Shown one piece after another: positions 42,337-50,835 of a DNA stretch of 64,000 nucleotides. Position 1 is the stretch's first letter, and each line of letters opens with the position of its first letter. The translations under genes and the position numbers were made by a program. The DNA is from Bacillus_BA fengqiuensis. Its GTDB lineage: Bacteria; Bacillota; Bacilli; Bacillales; Bacillaceae_H. Under the pieces are notes generated by a model. It had not been told where the DNA came from. It saw nothing but the letters and a program-made list of their open reading frames with translations, and did no database searches. Where the stretch lies: the NCBI GenBank assembly GCA_030813035.1, contig JAUSTV010000001.1, one strand, 5' to 3'.

Positions 42337-42515
42337 CGTATTCAACAGTGTTAGTTCGAATAGTAAACGAAAAGGGTGTATAAAATCGGTCTTTTTTACT
42401 GGGTAAAAATCAACATCAAAATTTAAACAAGGCCTTATAGAAAATGGCTTCTCTAAAAAGGACATAACTTCACCAGTTGGATGAAGGTTTCACTTTATAC
42501 GAAACGGAAAAAAAT

Positions 42516-42551
42516 AAGTCAAAAACAACTTATATAAGTCTAAAGTGACTT
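42516..42551 (+). promoter_or_regulatory. Candidate upstream activator sites for the sigma-54 regulator GabR
   Basis: Two dyads of the same half-sites lie 20 bases apart: AAGTC-AAAAACA-ACTT (42516-42531) and AAGTC-TAAAGT-GACTT (42536-42551). They are about 55-90 bases before the sigma-54 promoter, a usual place for enhancer-binding-protein sites. Binding by the regulator encoded at 44.1 kb is inferred. Confidence 0.5.
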
Positions 42552-42603
42552 AAAATGACAGGTGAATAGACAGAAAAATGCCTTTTTTATGAACAAATAG
42601 AAG

Positions 42604-42620
42604 TTGGCACGCATCTTGCA
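42604..42620 (+). promoter_or_regulatory. Sigma-54 (SigL) promoter of gabT
   Basis: TTGGCAC (42604-42610), five bases, then TTGCA (42616-42620) is a full match to the -24/-12 consensus TTGGCAC-N5-TTGC. It lies 41 bases before the gabT start. Transcription would need an activated bEBP. Confidence 0.9.
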
Positions 42621-42660
42621 TCTATAAAAAGTGAACACCCAATGAGAGGAAGGAAGATGT

Positions 42661-44022
42661 ATGATGAATCAAAAATTTGCCAATGTAAAAACCAATCTAC
42701 CAGGAAATAAAGCAGAGCAGTTATTGGAAAGACGCAACCGTATCGTTCCTAGAGGTGTCAGCAACGGAATTCAAACATTTGTTCAATCGGCTGATGGGGC
42801 GATCGTTCATGATGTAGATGGAAATTCATTTATTGATTTTGCGGGGGCAATCGGAACGATTAACGTTGGTCATTGTCATCCAAAAGTAAAGCAAGCATTG
42901 CATGAGCAAGTGGACCAATATATTCATACAGGCTTTAATGTCGTAATGTATGAACCATATATCGAACTGGCGGAAAAATTAGCAGCCATTGCACCGGGAG
43001 ACCATGAAAAGCAAGTCATTTTATTGAACAGCGGAGCGGAAGCGGTCGAAAATGCCGTGAAAATTGCCCGCAAATATACAAAGCGACCGGGAATCATTTC
43101 ATTTACACGAGGCTTCCATGGCCGGACGTTAATGACGATGACGATGACGAGCAAAGTGAAACCATATAAATTCGAATTCGGGCCGTTTGCGCCGGAGGTT
43201 TATAAAGCACCATATCCATATACATACCGCCGTCCTGGAAGTTTATCGGAAGTGGAGTATGAAGAAAGCATCATCCAGCAGTTCCGCGAGCTGTTCATAA
43301 ACGAAGTAGCCCCGGAAACGATTGCGGCAGTCGTGATGGAGCCGGTTCAAGGAGAAGGAGGTTTCATCGTTCCATCTAAGCGATTCGTTCAAGCGGTGTA
43401 CGAAGAATGTCAAAAACACGGCATCCTGTTTGTATCCGATGAAATCCAAGCAGGTTTCGGACGGACAGGCCGTTATTTCGGAATCGAACATTTTGAGGTA
43501 GTCCCAGATCTTATTACCGTATCTAAATCAATGGGTGCAGGTGTACCGATAAGCGGAGTAATCGGAAGAAAAGAAATCATGGATGCTGCCGCTCCAGGGG
43601 AATTAGGGGGCACATACAGCGGAAGTCCGCTTGGATGCGCAGCAGCGCTTGCGGTGCTTGATATTATCGAAGAAGAAAACTTGAACGAACGCGGTGAAAA
43701 ACTAGGAGAAGTTGTGATGAACCGTTTCCGTCAATGGCAAGACAAATATGATGTCGTAGGGGATGTGCGCGGTCTCGGTTCCATGTGTGCGATGGAGCTT
43801 GTGAAAGATCGGGAGACGAAAGAACCGAACAAAGAATTGACGAACCGCATTGTCCAGGAAGCAAACAAGCGCGGACTGCTATTGTTGAGCGCCGGAGCGT
43901 TCGGGAACGTTCTTCGTATTTTAATGCCGCTTGTCATTACAGACGAACAATTAGAAGAAGGATTAGCTATCATTGAAGAATCGATGAAGGCAGCGATCGC
44001 CGAGCAAATGGCAGCCATTTAA
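42661..44022 (+). CDS. gabT: 4-aminobutyrate aminotransferase
   Basis: This class III PLP aminotransferase of 453 residues carries ILLNSGAEAVENAVKIARKY (PLP phosphate site), VMEPVQGEGGF, FVSDEIQAGFGRTG and the Schiff-base lysine in TVSKSMGAGVPISGV. It converts GABA and 2-oxoglutarate to succinic semialdehyde and glutamate. AGAGGAAGGAAG precedes the ATG. With gabD and the permease gene downstream and a sigma-54 promoter upstream, it forms a GABA-utilisation cluster like that of the B. cereus group. Confidence 0.94.
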   Translation: MMNQKFANVKTNLPGNKAEQLLERRNRIVPRGVSNGIQTFVQSADGAIVHDVDGNSFIDFAGAIGTINVGHCHPKVKQALHEQVDQYIHTGFNVVMYEPYIELAEKLAAIAPGDHEKQVILLNSGAEAVENAVKIARKYTKRPGIISFTRGFHGRTLMTMTMTSKVKPYKFEFGPFAPEVYKAPYPYTYRRPGSLSEVEYEESIIQQFRELFINEVAPETIAAVVMEPVQGEGGFIVPSKRFVQAVYEECQKHGILFVSDEIQAGFGRTGRYFGIEHFEVVPDLITVSKSMGAGVPISGVIGRKEIMDAAAPGELGGTYSGSPLGCAAALAVLDIIEEENLNERGEKLGEVVMNRFRQWQDKYDVVGDVRGLGSMCAMELVKDRETKEPNKELTNRIVQEANKRGLLLLSAGAFGNVLRILMPLVITDEQLEEGLAIIEESMKAAIAEQMAAI

Positions 44023-44111
44023 ATAATGTGACAAAAGCTGACAAGCTTCTCTTTTCTGAAAGAACTTTCTGATATAATGGGAGGGATATTATGTTCAGGG
44101 GGAAGCTTGCT

Positions 44112-45518
44112 ATGAATCCATCATTAGGTCCTGTTGCAGAAGAGTTACTCGACATTTTTGAATCGTCATTCGATGAAATTTTTTTAACAAATGCGGATGG
44201 AATCGTCGTGCTTGTGAATTCCGCATGTGAAAGAAACTATGGCATGCCTTCAAGCCATTTAATAGGCAAACATGTAAAAGATTTAGAGAAGATGGGAATC
44301 TTTTACCCGTCCGCCACATTAAAGGTGATTGAAAAGAAACAGCCGATCGAATTGTTTCAAACGACGAATTCAGGGCGATATCTACATGTTCGTACGCAGC
44401 CGGTGTTTAATGAACATGGCGAATTAAAAAGCGTCATCAGTTATTCGCGCGACTTGACCGAGTTGATGCATTTACGGCATAAACTCGAGGAAATGGAAGA
44501 TCAACTGGCTTCCTATAAAAAAGAATGGAATGAGCCGCTGGAAGTGGAAGGGATGATTTCCAAAAGTGCAAGCATGGAACGTGTTCTATCGACCGTAAAA
44601 AAAGTCGCAAAAGTGAACACCACCGTCTTGCTTTTAGGAGAAACGGGTGTCGGCAAAAGCAAAATCGTGCGTGCCATTCATCAATTAAGCCCGCGCAGAG
44701 ACCATGTTTTTAATGACATTAACTGTGCAGCCTTGCCTGAACAGCTGATTGAGTCGGAATTGTTCGGCTATGAAGGCGGAACATTTACCGGGGCTTTTCG
44801 TGAAGGAAAAAAAGGATTGATTGAACTGTCCAATGGCGGAACGCTGTTTTTGGATGAAATCGGGGAATTGTCCCTGCAAGCGCAAAGCAAACTTCTACAT
44901 GTATTGCAGGAAAAGCAAATTCGGCCTGTCGGAGGGCAAAAGCCGATTTCACTCGATATCCGCATCATTGCCGCAACGAATAAAGATTTAGCGGAAATGG
45001 CGGAGGAAGGAACGTTTCGCCGTGACTTATATTACCGTTTAAATGTAGTGCCTATTTATATTCCGCCTCTAAGTGAACGAAAAGAGGACATCGTGCCGCT
45101 TGTCTATCACTTTTTGGACCATTTCAACAAGCTGTATGATCAAGAGGTCCGCTTCTCGCCGAAAGTGCTTGAAGCTTTCATTCATCATGGGTGGAAAGGG
45201 AATATCCGTGAGCTGGAAAATATGGTAGAGCGTCTTGTCGTCACAAACGATCAGGTTGTAACGATAGAGGATTTGCCTCCGGAAATGATAGAAACCGAGC
45301 TTGTGAGAAAAGGAAATACGCTTCCTGAGATCTTGGAAGACGTGGAGAAAAGAGTCGTTCAGCAAGCATACGAACAATATGGATCGACTTATAAAGTGGC
45401 TGAAGTGCTTGGAATCAGCCAATCGTCAGCTATGAGGAAAGTGAGAAAATACATCGAAAGGGTTGAAGGGGATGAAGGGAGAAGAGAAAGAGTTAAAAAA
45501 GGTTTTATCGAAGGTTGA
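44112..45518 (+). CDS. PAS-containing sigma-54 enhancer-binding regulator (GabR/RocR type)
   Basis: The 468-residue protein has an N-terminal PAS domain, an AAA+ central domain and a Fis-type HTH (STYKVAEVLGISQSSAMRKV). Walker A is GETGVGKS, Walker B TLFLDEIGEL. The sigma-54 contact loop reads GTFTGA instead of the usual GAFTGA. I chose ATG 44112 (AGGGGGA nine bases before) over ATG 44091 because a TATAAT at 44073-44078 would put the transcript start near 44085. It probably senses GABA or succinic semialdehyde and activates gabT transcription, as known for GabR of B. thuringiensis. Confidence 0.88.
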   Translation: MNPSLGPVAEELLDIFESSFDEIFLTNADGIVVLVNSACERNYGMPSSHLIGKHVKDLEKMGIFYPSATLKVIEKKQPIELFQTTNSGRYLHVRTQPVFNEHGELKSVISYSRDLTELMHLRHKLEEMEDQLASYKKEWNEPLEVEGMISKSASMERVLSTVKKVAKVNTTVLLLGETGVGKSKIVRAIHQLSPRRDHVFNDINCAALPEQLIESELFGYEGGTFTGAFREGKKGLIELSNGGTLFLDEIGELSLQAQSKLLHVLQEKQIRPVGGQKPISLDIRIIAATNKDLAEMAEEGTFRRDLYYRLNVVPIYIPPLSERKEDIVPLVYHFLDHFNKLYDQEVRFSPKVLEAFIHHGWKGNIRELENMVERLVVTNDQVVTIEDLPPEMIETELVRKGNTLPEILEDVEKRVVQQAYEQYGSTYKVAEVLGISQSSAMRKVRKYIERVEGDEGRRERVKKGFIEG

Positions 45519-46887
45519 TGTCTTGTTTTTAGCGATTGGAGCGATGCTTGGATGGGGATGGGTCGTGTTATCTGGAAACTGGATTATCCAGGCAGGATCA
45601 ATCGGCGCTTTGATTGCGTTTGTAATTGGAGGCGTTCTCGTCACATTTGTCGGACTTACATATGCCGAGCTTGCTTCGGCGATGCCCGAAGTCGGGGGAA
45701 TCAACTATCATGTGAACCGGGGGTTGGGAAGAAAAGCTTCGTTCATTGCGTCATGGGCCATTACGCTCGGATATGTATCTGTTGTCACGTTTGAAGCGGT
45801 TGCCCTGCCGACGGTTGTGGATTACTTGATTCCAAATTATCAAACGGGGTTTCTATGGACAATCGCCGGTTGGGATGTGTACATTACTTGGGTGTTAATC
45901 GGTTCAGTCGGTGCGGTACTGTTGACTGCTCTTAATTATATCGGATTAAAAGAAGCGGCTGTAACACAAGTCATCTTGACTGCTGCCATCGTGTTGATCG
46001 GTTTAATGCTTGTGTTTGGCTCGGCTGTCAATGGAGATACAAAAAATCTCGAGCCGCTTTTTGTAGACGGAGCCACAGGCATCATGACCGTTTTAATCAT
46101 GATTCCATTTTTATTCGTTGGTTTTGATGTCATCCCTCAGGTCGCCAAAGAAGCTGACATTCCGTTTCGGGATATAGGGAAAATTTTAATTGTGTCTGTC
46201 GGCTGTGCCGTTATCTTTTATTTGGCGGTTGCTTTTGGGGTTTCGATGGCACTGGATCAAGAAGCGTTAAGCGTCACACAATTGGCGACAGCGGATGCGA
46301 TGGGAACTGTTTTTGGCTCTGAAATTTTCGCAAAAGTTTTAATATTAGGTGGAATATGCGGAATCGTGACAAGTTGGAATGCATTCATCATTGGGGGAAG
46401 CCGTGTAATTTATGCAATGGCAAATAACGGAATGCTGCCAAAATGGTTCGCCTATTTACATCCGAAATATAAAACGCCGACAAATGCTATTATGTTCCTC
46501 GGTGCATTAGCGGCATTGGCCCCGTTATTGGGACGTCCGGCTTTAGTATGGATTGTGGATGCCGGCGGCTTGGGCATTGTGGTGGCATACTTCTTGGTAG
46601 CGCTATCATTTATTGCTTTGCGCAAAAAAGAACCGAATATGGAACGACCGTTCAAAGCCGGTAAAGGACAAGCGGTAGGATGGATTGCTCTTGTACTGAG
46701 CTTTGGATTTATCGTCCTTTACATGCCTGGTATGCCGGCTGCGCTCATTTGGCCGTATGAGTGGATCATGGTAGCAGGTTGGGTGGCCATCGGAGCATAT
46801 TTCTACTATCAAATGAACAAAGGAAAGTATAATGGACATATAGAAAGTAAAGACAACCAATTACATAAGGCAAAGGGGAGTGCATAA
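45472..46887 (+). CDS. APC-family amino acid permease, probable GABA transporter
   Basis: The 471-residue protein has twelve helices and an APC N-terminus (VLFLAIGAMLGWGWVVLSGN, then FVGLTYAELASAMPEVGGIN). ATG 45472 lies inside the end of the regulator gene (47-base overlap), with AAAGGG nine bases before it. gabD starts two bases after its stop. The context strongly suggests uptake of GABA or a related amine; the sequence alone does not fix the substrate. Confidence 0.88.
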   Translation: MKGEEKELKKVLSKVDVLFLAIGAMLGWGWVVLSGNWIIQAGSIGALIAFVIGGVLVTFVGLTYAELASAMPEVGGINYHVNRGLGRKASFIASWAITLGYVSVVTFEAVALPTVVDYLIPNYQTGFLWTIAGWDVYITWVLIGSVGAVLLTALNYIGLKEAAVTQVILTAAIVLIGLMLVFGSAVNGDTKNLEPLFVDGATGIMTVLIMIPFLFVGFDVIPQVAKEADIPFRDIGKILIVSVGCAVIFYLAVAFGVSMALDQEALSVTQLATADAMGTVFGSEIFAKVLILGGICGIVTSWNAFIIGGSRVIYAMANNGMLPKWFAYLHPKYKTPTNAIMFLGALAALAPLLGRPALVWIVDAGGLGIVVAYFLVALSFIALRKKEPNMERPFKAGKGQAVGWIALVLSFGFIVLYMPGMPAALIWPYEWIMVAGWVAIGAYFYYQMNKGKYNGHIESKDNQLHKAKGSA

Positions 46888-46888
46888 A

Positions 46889-48313
46889 ATGAAACAGTGG
46901 AGAATGTATATTGACGGAGAGTGGGTAGACACAAACGAGAAAATTGATGTCATTAATCCCGCGACAAAGGAAGTGTTCGCGTCCGTTCCATACGGCGGGG
47001 CAAAGGAAGCGAAACAAGCCGTAGATGCAGCGCATGAAGCGTTCAAGACGTGGTCGAAAAAAACGGCGGCAGAGCGTGCGACTCTTTTAATGAAGTGGCA
47101 TCAGCTCATCGATGAAGCGAAAGAAGAAATCGGAGAGCTGATGACGAAAGAACAAGGAAAGCCGTTAAAAGAAGCCATTGGCGAAGTCAGTTACGCAAAC
47201 AGCTTCATTTCGTGGTACGCAGAGGAAGGGAAACGAATTTACGGTGAAACAATTCCAGCATCAGACCCGAAAAAACGCCTTCTCGTTCAAAAACAGCCGG
47301 TTGGCGTTATGGCTGCCATCACTCCGTGGAATTTCCCGGCCGCAATGATTACGAGAAAAGTGGCTCCTGCATTGGCAGCTGGATGCACGGCTGTCATCAA
47401 GCCTGCTGAACTCACGCCGCTGACGGCATTCAGATTGGTAGAATTGGCGGAAGAAGCGGGCATTTCAAAAGGTGTCATCAATATCGTGACAGGGGATGCA
47501 AAAGCAATCGGTGAAACGTGGATGAAAGATGGCCGTGTTAGAAAAATTTCGTTTACGGGCTCAACGGAAGTCGGAAAACTGCTTATGCGCCAAGCGGCCG
47601 ATACGGTGAAAAAAGTGTCGCTTGAGCTTGGAGGACATGCGCCGTTTATCGTGACGGCCAATGCCGATATCGAAAAAGCGGCCAAAGGACTGATCGGTTC
47701 GAAATACCGCAATGCCGGCCAAACGTGCGTATGTGCGAACCGTGTGTATGTACATGAGTCCGTGGTCGATTCCTTCGTTGATGCCTTTACAAAAGCCGTT
47801 GCCGAGTTCAAAGTCGGAAACGGGCTGGAAGAAGGAGTAGACATCGGTCCATTGATCGATGAACGTGCAGTGGAAAAAGTGGCGGCACAATTGAAAGATG
47901 CGACAGAAAAAGGCGCCAAGGTTGTAATTGGCGGCCGCAAGCTGGAAGACAAAGAAGGATTTTTCATTGAACCGACCGTGTTGACGGATGTAACAGATGA
48001 CATGCTTTGCATGAATGAAGAAACGTTCGGCCCGGTTGCACCGATTACCACATTCCAAACAACAGAAGAAGTGATCGAACGCGCCAACAACACTCCATAT
48101 GGCTTGGCGGCCTATGTGTTCAGTGAAAACATCAGCGAAGCCATCCAAATTTCAGAGGGGCTTGAATACGGAATCGTCGGATTGAACGACGGGCTGCCGT
48201 CTGTCGCCCAGGCGCCATTCGGCGGCTTCAAGGAAAGCGGACTCGGACGCGAAGGCGGACATTACGGCATTGAAGAATATTTGGAAGTAAAGTATATCTC
48301 AATCGGCTTTTAA
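46889..48313 (+). CDS. gabD: Succinate-semialdehyde dehydrogenase
   Basis: This aldehyde dehydrogenase of 474 residues has AAITPWNFPAAMITRKVAPA, the glutamate in LELGGHAPFIV and the catalytic cysteine in NAGQTCVCANRVYVHES. It oxidises succinic semialdehyde to succinate with NAD(P)+. ATG 46889 follows AAAGGGGA; the upstream GTG 46880 overlaps that site. It is the last gene of the gab cluster. A MITE has inserted five bases after its stop codon. Confidence 0.94.
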   Translation: MKQWRMYIDGEWVDTNEKIDVINPATKEVFASVPYGGAKEAKQAVDAAHEAFKTWSKKTAAERATLLMKWHQLIDEAKEEIGELMTKEQGKPLKEAIGEVSYANSFISWYAEEGKRIYGETIPASDPKKRLLVQKQPVGVMAAITPWNFPAAMITRKVAPALAAGCTAVIKPAELTPLTAFRLVELAEEAGISKGVINIVTGDAKAIGETWMKDGRVRKISFTGSTEVGKLLMRQAADTVKKVSLELGGHAPFIVTANADIEKAAKGLIGSKYRNAGQTCVCANRVYVHESVVDSFVDAFTKAVAEFKVGNGLEEGVDIGPLIDERAVEKVAAQLKDATEKGAKVVIGGRKLEDKEGFFIEPTVLTDVTDDMLCMNEETFGPVAPITTFQTTEEVIERANNTPYGLAAYVFSENISEAIQISEGLEYGIVGLNDGLPSVAQAPFGGFKESGLGREGGHYGIEEYLEVKYISIGF

Positions 48314-48318
48314 AAAAT

Positions 48319-48550
48319 GGCTCTTTTCTAAAAGATGATTGTTTTAAGATAGGTTTCTTGAAAGATAAGCGTTTAAGGTTGATTGGAGCGGAAGGTGCGA
48401 GACTCCTGCGGGAGCAGCGGGACAGGTGAGACCCCGCAGGCTGTAAGCCGAGGAGGCTCACCGCACGCCCCGCGGAAAGCGAGCAATCTGGAGCGGAAAT
48501 CAACCATTCCCTACTACTTGTTAAATAACAACAAAGTTTGTGAAAACAGC
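48319..48550 (+). mobile_element. MITE-like element, copy 2 (232 bp)
   Basis: It has the same sequence family as 12469-12703 in opposite orientation: GGCTCTTTTC at the left, GAAAACAGCC at the right, with a GC-rich core (CTCCTGCGGGAGCAGCGGGA and GTGAGACCCCGCAGGC). An 8-bp perfect target duplication TAAAAAAT lies at 48311-48318 and 48551-48558. The left duplication begins in the gabD stop codon. It contains no transposase. Confidence 0.85.
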
Positions 48551-48551
48551 C

Positions 48552-48592
48552 TAAAAAATAAGACATGGGTGAATGCCCATGTCTTATTTTTT
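48552..48592 (+). terminator. gab operon terminator, displaced by the MITE
   Basis: AAAAAATAAGACATGGG pairs perfectly with CCCATGTCTTATTTTTT. The target duplication of the MITE is its left edge. Confidence 0.88.
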
Positions 48593-48722
48593 AGAAATCT
48601 TTTACGACACAAACTAAAAGTAGAATAATAGAAAATTTACAATCTGCAAAAAAAGTGAAACCTATTTGAATCTTAATACGTAAAACAATCATCAGGGTGG
48701 ATTTTGACGAAACCATCACGTT

Positions 48723-49169
48723 ATGGTTTACTTATTTTTAAGGAGGTGGTTCGATGGGGCTGGGAGATACCGAATTGGCGAGCTTGCAGAGATGGCGAAT
48801 GTAACAAAACGCACGATTGATCACTACACGAATTTGGGGCTGCTTAACGCAGAACGTACTGCTTCCAATTATCGCTATTACTCTCATGAAGCGTTAGAGG
48901 ATTTGAGATTCATAGAAATGAGCAAGCAGCAAAAGTTATCCTTAGAGGAAATTAAAGAAGCGCTCGCGGTAAAAAAGCAGGAGAAGCAGCCTGATATCGG
49001 CCGCCAAGCAAGTGATGTGGCAGATCAAATGAAATGTTTAAAAGAAAACGTCGAAGATTTGATGCCCTTAATGGAAAAGCTCGAGGACGATGAAAAAAAG
49101 CTGATCCTCAAGCGTCTTTCACCGGAGAGCATGACATTGATTCATTCATTGGTCATGCTGTTGGGTTAA
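48723..49169 (+). CDS. MerR-family regulator with a possible frameshift at its start
   Basis: The frame encodes YRIGELAEMANVTKRTIDHY followed by TNLGLL, a classic MerR winged helix, then a coiled-coil C-terminus (ADQMKCLKENVEDLMPLMEK). The best ribosome-binding site, AAGGAGG (48740-48746), is placed exactly for ATG 48754, but that ATG is in another frame. One extra G in the GGGG tract at 48756-48759 would join it to the MerR frame. Otherwise translation would need ATG 48723, which has no site. Target genes are unknown. Confidence 0.75.
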   Translation: MVYLFLRRWFDGAGRYRIGELAEMANVTKRTIDHYTNLGLLNAERTASNYRYYSHEALEDLRFIEMSKQQKLSLEEIKEALAVKKQEKQPDIGRQASDVADQMKCLKENVEDLMPLMEKLEDDEKKLILKRLSPESMTLIHSLVMLLG

Positions 49170-49312
49170 CTAGAAAGAAAAAATAGATTTTTTGGCCCAA
49201 ATGGCATTTGGATGATCCATATGGGTACAATTAAAAGTAAAAGTATGGGATGTTTTTGCCCAACGATACGATAAAGATTTTAATTATTTTTCATTTACTA
49301 GGAGGTGTTTCC

Positions 49313-49339
49313 TTGCTCGTTTGGGTAAAAACGGGTTAA
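49313..49339 (+). CDS. Possible 8-residue leader peptide upstream of the CNNM/HlyC gene
   Basis: AGGAGGTG five bases before TTG 49313 opens an 8-codon frame (LLVWVKTG) ending TAA 49337-49339. Its stop overlaps the AAGGAT that serves the next gene at TTG 49349. The unusually strong site before so short a frame suggests a translational leader, perhaps Mg2+ or metal linked. Not proven. Confidence 0.3.
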   Translation: MLVWVKTG

Positions 49340-49348
49340 GGATCATAT

Positions 49349-50686
49349 TTGGACATAGTTAACTTAGTATTAATCGCAGTTTTAATCGCTATGACAGGAT
49401 TTTTTGTGGCAACGGAGTTTGCCGTCGTCAAAATTCGCAGTACACGTATCGACCAATTGGTGGCCGAAGGAAATAAAAATGCTATTGCCGCCAAAAAAGT
49501 CATTTCCAATTTGGATGAATATTTATCTGCCTGCCAATTAGGTATTACGGTGACAGCCCTCGGATTAGGTTGGCTGGGGGAACCGACCGTTGAACGATTA
49601 TTACATCCATTATTTGAACGACTCCATTTAGACGGGTCTGTTGTTAGTATCCTTTCTTTCGTGATTGCCTTTGTATCGGTCACTTTTCTGCACGTAGTGG
49701 TGGGAGAGCTGGCTCCAAAGACATTGGCCATTCAAAAGGCGGAAACCGTTACGCTTCTATTTGCCCGCCCGATCATTTTATTCTATAAAATCATGTACCC
49801 GTTTATTTGGGTATTAAATGGTTCCGCCCGTGCGCTTACAGGCTTATTCGGCCTTAAGCCGGCATCGGAACATGAACTGGCCCACAGTGAAGAAGAACTT
49901 CGTATCATTCTTTCTGAGAGTTACGAAAGCGGTGAAATCAATCAGTCCGAATTCAAATATGTGAATAACATTTTCGAATTCGACGATCGCATTGCGAAAG
50001 AGATCATGGTGCCCCGTACGGAAATTGTGAGCATCTCGAAAGACGATACGATTGAAGACTTCTTGAATGTCGCGAAGGTTGAAAAATATACCCGTTATCC
50101 AGTTGTGTTAGAAGGAAACAAAGACCAAGTTTTCGGATTGGTCAATTTGAAGGAAGTGCTGACGGATTACGTGCATGGAAAGGATATCAAACAAAAGACG
50201 GTTGAAGCTTATACGAAGCCGATTATCCAAGTCATTGAATCGATACCGATCCATGATTTATTGCTTAAATTCCAGAAAGACCGCATTCATATGGCCATCT
50301 TGATGGATGAGTACGGCGGTACGGCCGGACTTGTAACCGTTGAGGATATCCTCGAGGAAATCGTAGGGGACATCCGCGATGAGTTCGATGCCGATGAAGT
50401 ATCCGAGGTTCAAAAGGTAAAGGAAAACCACTATATCTTTGACTCAAAAGTGTTAATTGATGAAGTAAACGACTTATTGGGAACAGATATTGAAGAGGAA
50501 GATATGGATACGATCGGGGGCTGGATGCTGACCCAAAACTTTGATTTGGAAAAAGGCGAGTCATTAGTCTTTGGCGGATATGAGTTTAAAGTGCTTGAAA
50601 TTGAAGACCACCATATTAAACGAATCGAAGTGTTTCCGGCTAAAATCGAAGCCGAAATGGTAGAAGAGGCAGAGGTAACATCATAA
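49349..50686 (+). CDS. CNNM/CorB-HlyC-type transporter (DUF21-CBS-CorC)
   Basis: The 445-residue protein has a DUF21 membrane domain (MTGFFVATEFAVVKIRSTRI), a CBS pair (MVPRTEIVSISKDDTIEDFL; MAILMDEYGGTAGLVTVEDI) and a CorC_HlyC domain (EEEDMDTIGGWML). Members such as MpfA (YhdP) in B. subtilis and S. aureus export Mg2+. The TTG start at 49349 gives MDIVNLVLI, matching related proteins. It is a single gene ended by a strong terminator. Being called hemolysin is historical. Confidence 0.92.
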   Translation: MDIVNLVLIAVLIAMTGFFVATEFAVVKIRSTRIDQLVAEGNKNAIAAKKVISNLDEYLSACQLGITVTALGLGWLGEPTVERLLHPLFERLHLDGSVVSILSFVIAFVSVTFLHVVVGELAPKTLAIQKAETVTLLFARPIILFYKIMYPFIWVLNGSARALTGLFGLKPASEHELAHSEEELRIILSESYESGEINQSEFKYVNNIFEFDDRIAKEIMVPRTEIVSISKDDTIEDFLNVAKVEKYTRYPVVLEGNKDQVFGLVNLKEVLTDYVHGKDIKQKTVEAYTKPIIQVIESIPIHDLLLKFQKDRIHMAILMDEYGGTAGLVTVEDILEEIVGDIRDEFDADEVSEVQKVKENHYIFDSKVLIDEVNDLLGTDIEEEDMDTIGGWMLTQNFDLEKGESLVFGGYEFKVLEIEDHHIKRIEVFPAKIEAEMVEEAEVTS

Positions 50687-50693
50687 AAAGGGG

Positions 50694-50728
50694 AGCATGC
50701 ACAAGCAAGAGTTGTGCATGCTTTTTTT
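50694..50728 (+). terminator. Terminator after the CNNM/HlyC gene
   Basis: AGCATGCACAA (50694-50704) pairs with TTGTGCATGCT, followed by TTTTTT. Confidence 0.92.
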
Positions 50729-50835
50729 GTTTAAGTTTGCAATTGGAAGCCGCTTAGATCTAGAAAATTTCTATATTAATTCTATGTAAAATGGGTATAA
50801 CAAAATAAGAACAGTTGTTAGGGGGAAAGAGAGTA

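Noticed and set aside
47287..48148. Long minus-strand frames (up to 268 codons) inside gabD
   Set aside because: They are antisense to a highly conserved aldehyde dehydrogenase, show Ser/Thr/Ala-rich shadow composition and have no ribosome-binding site or domain.
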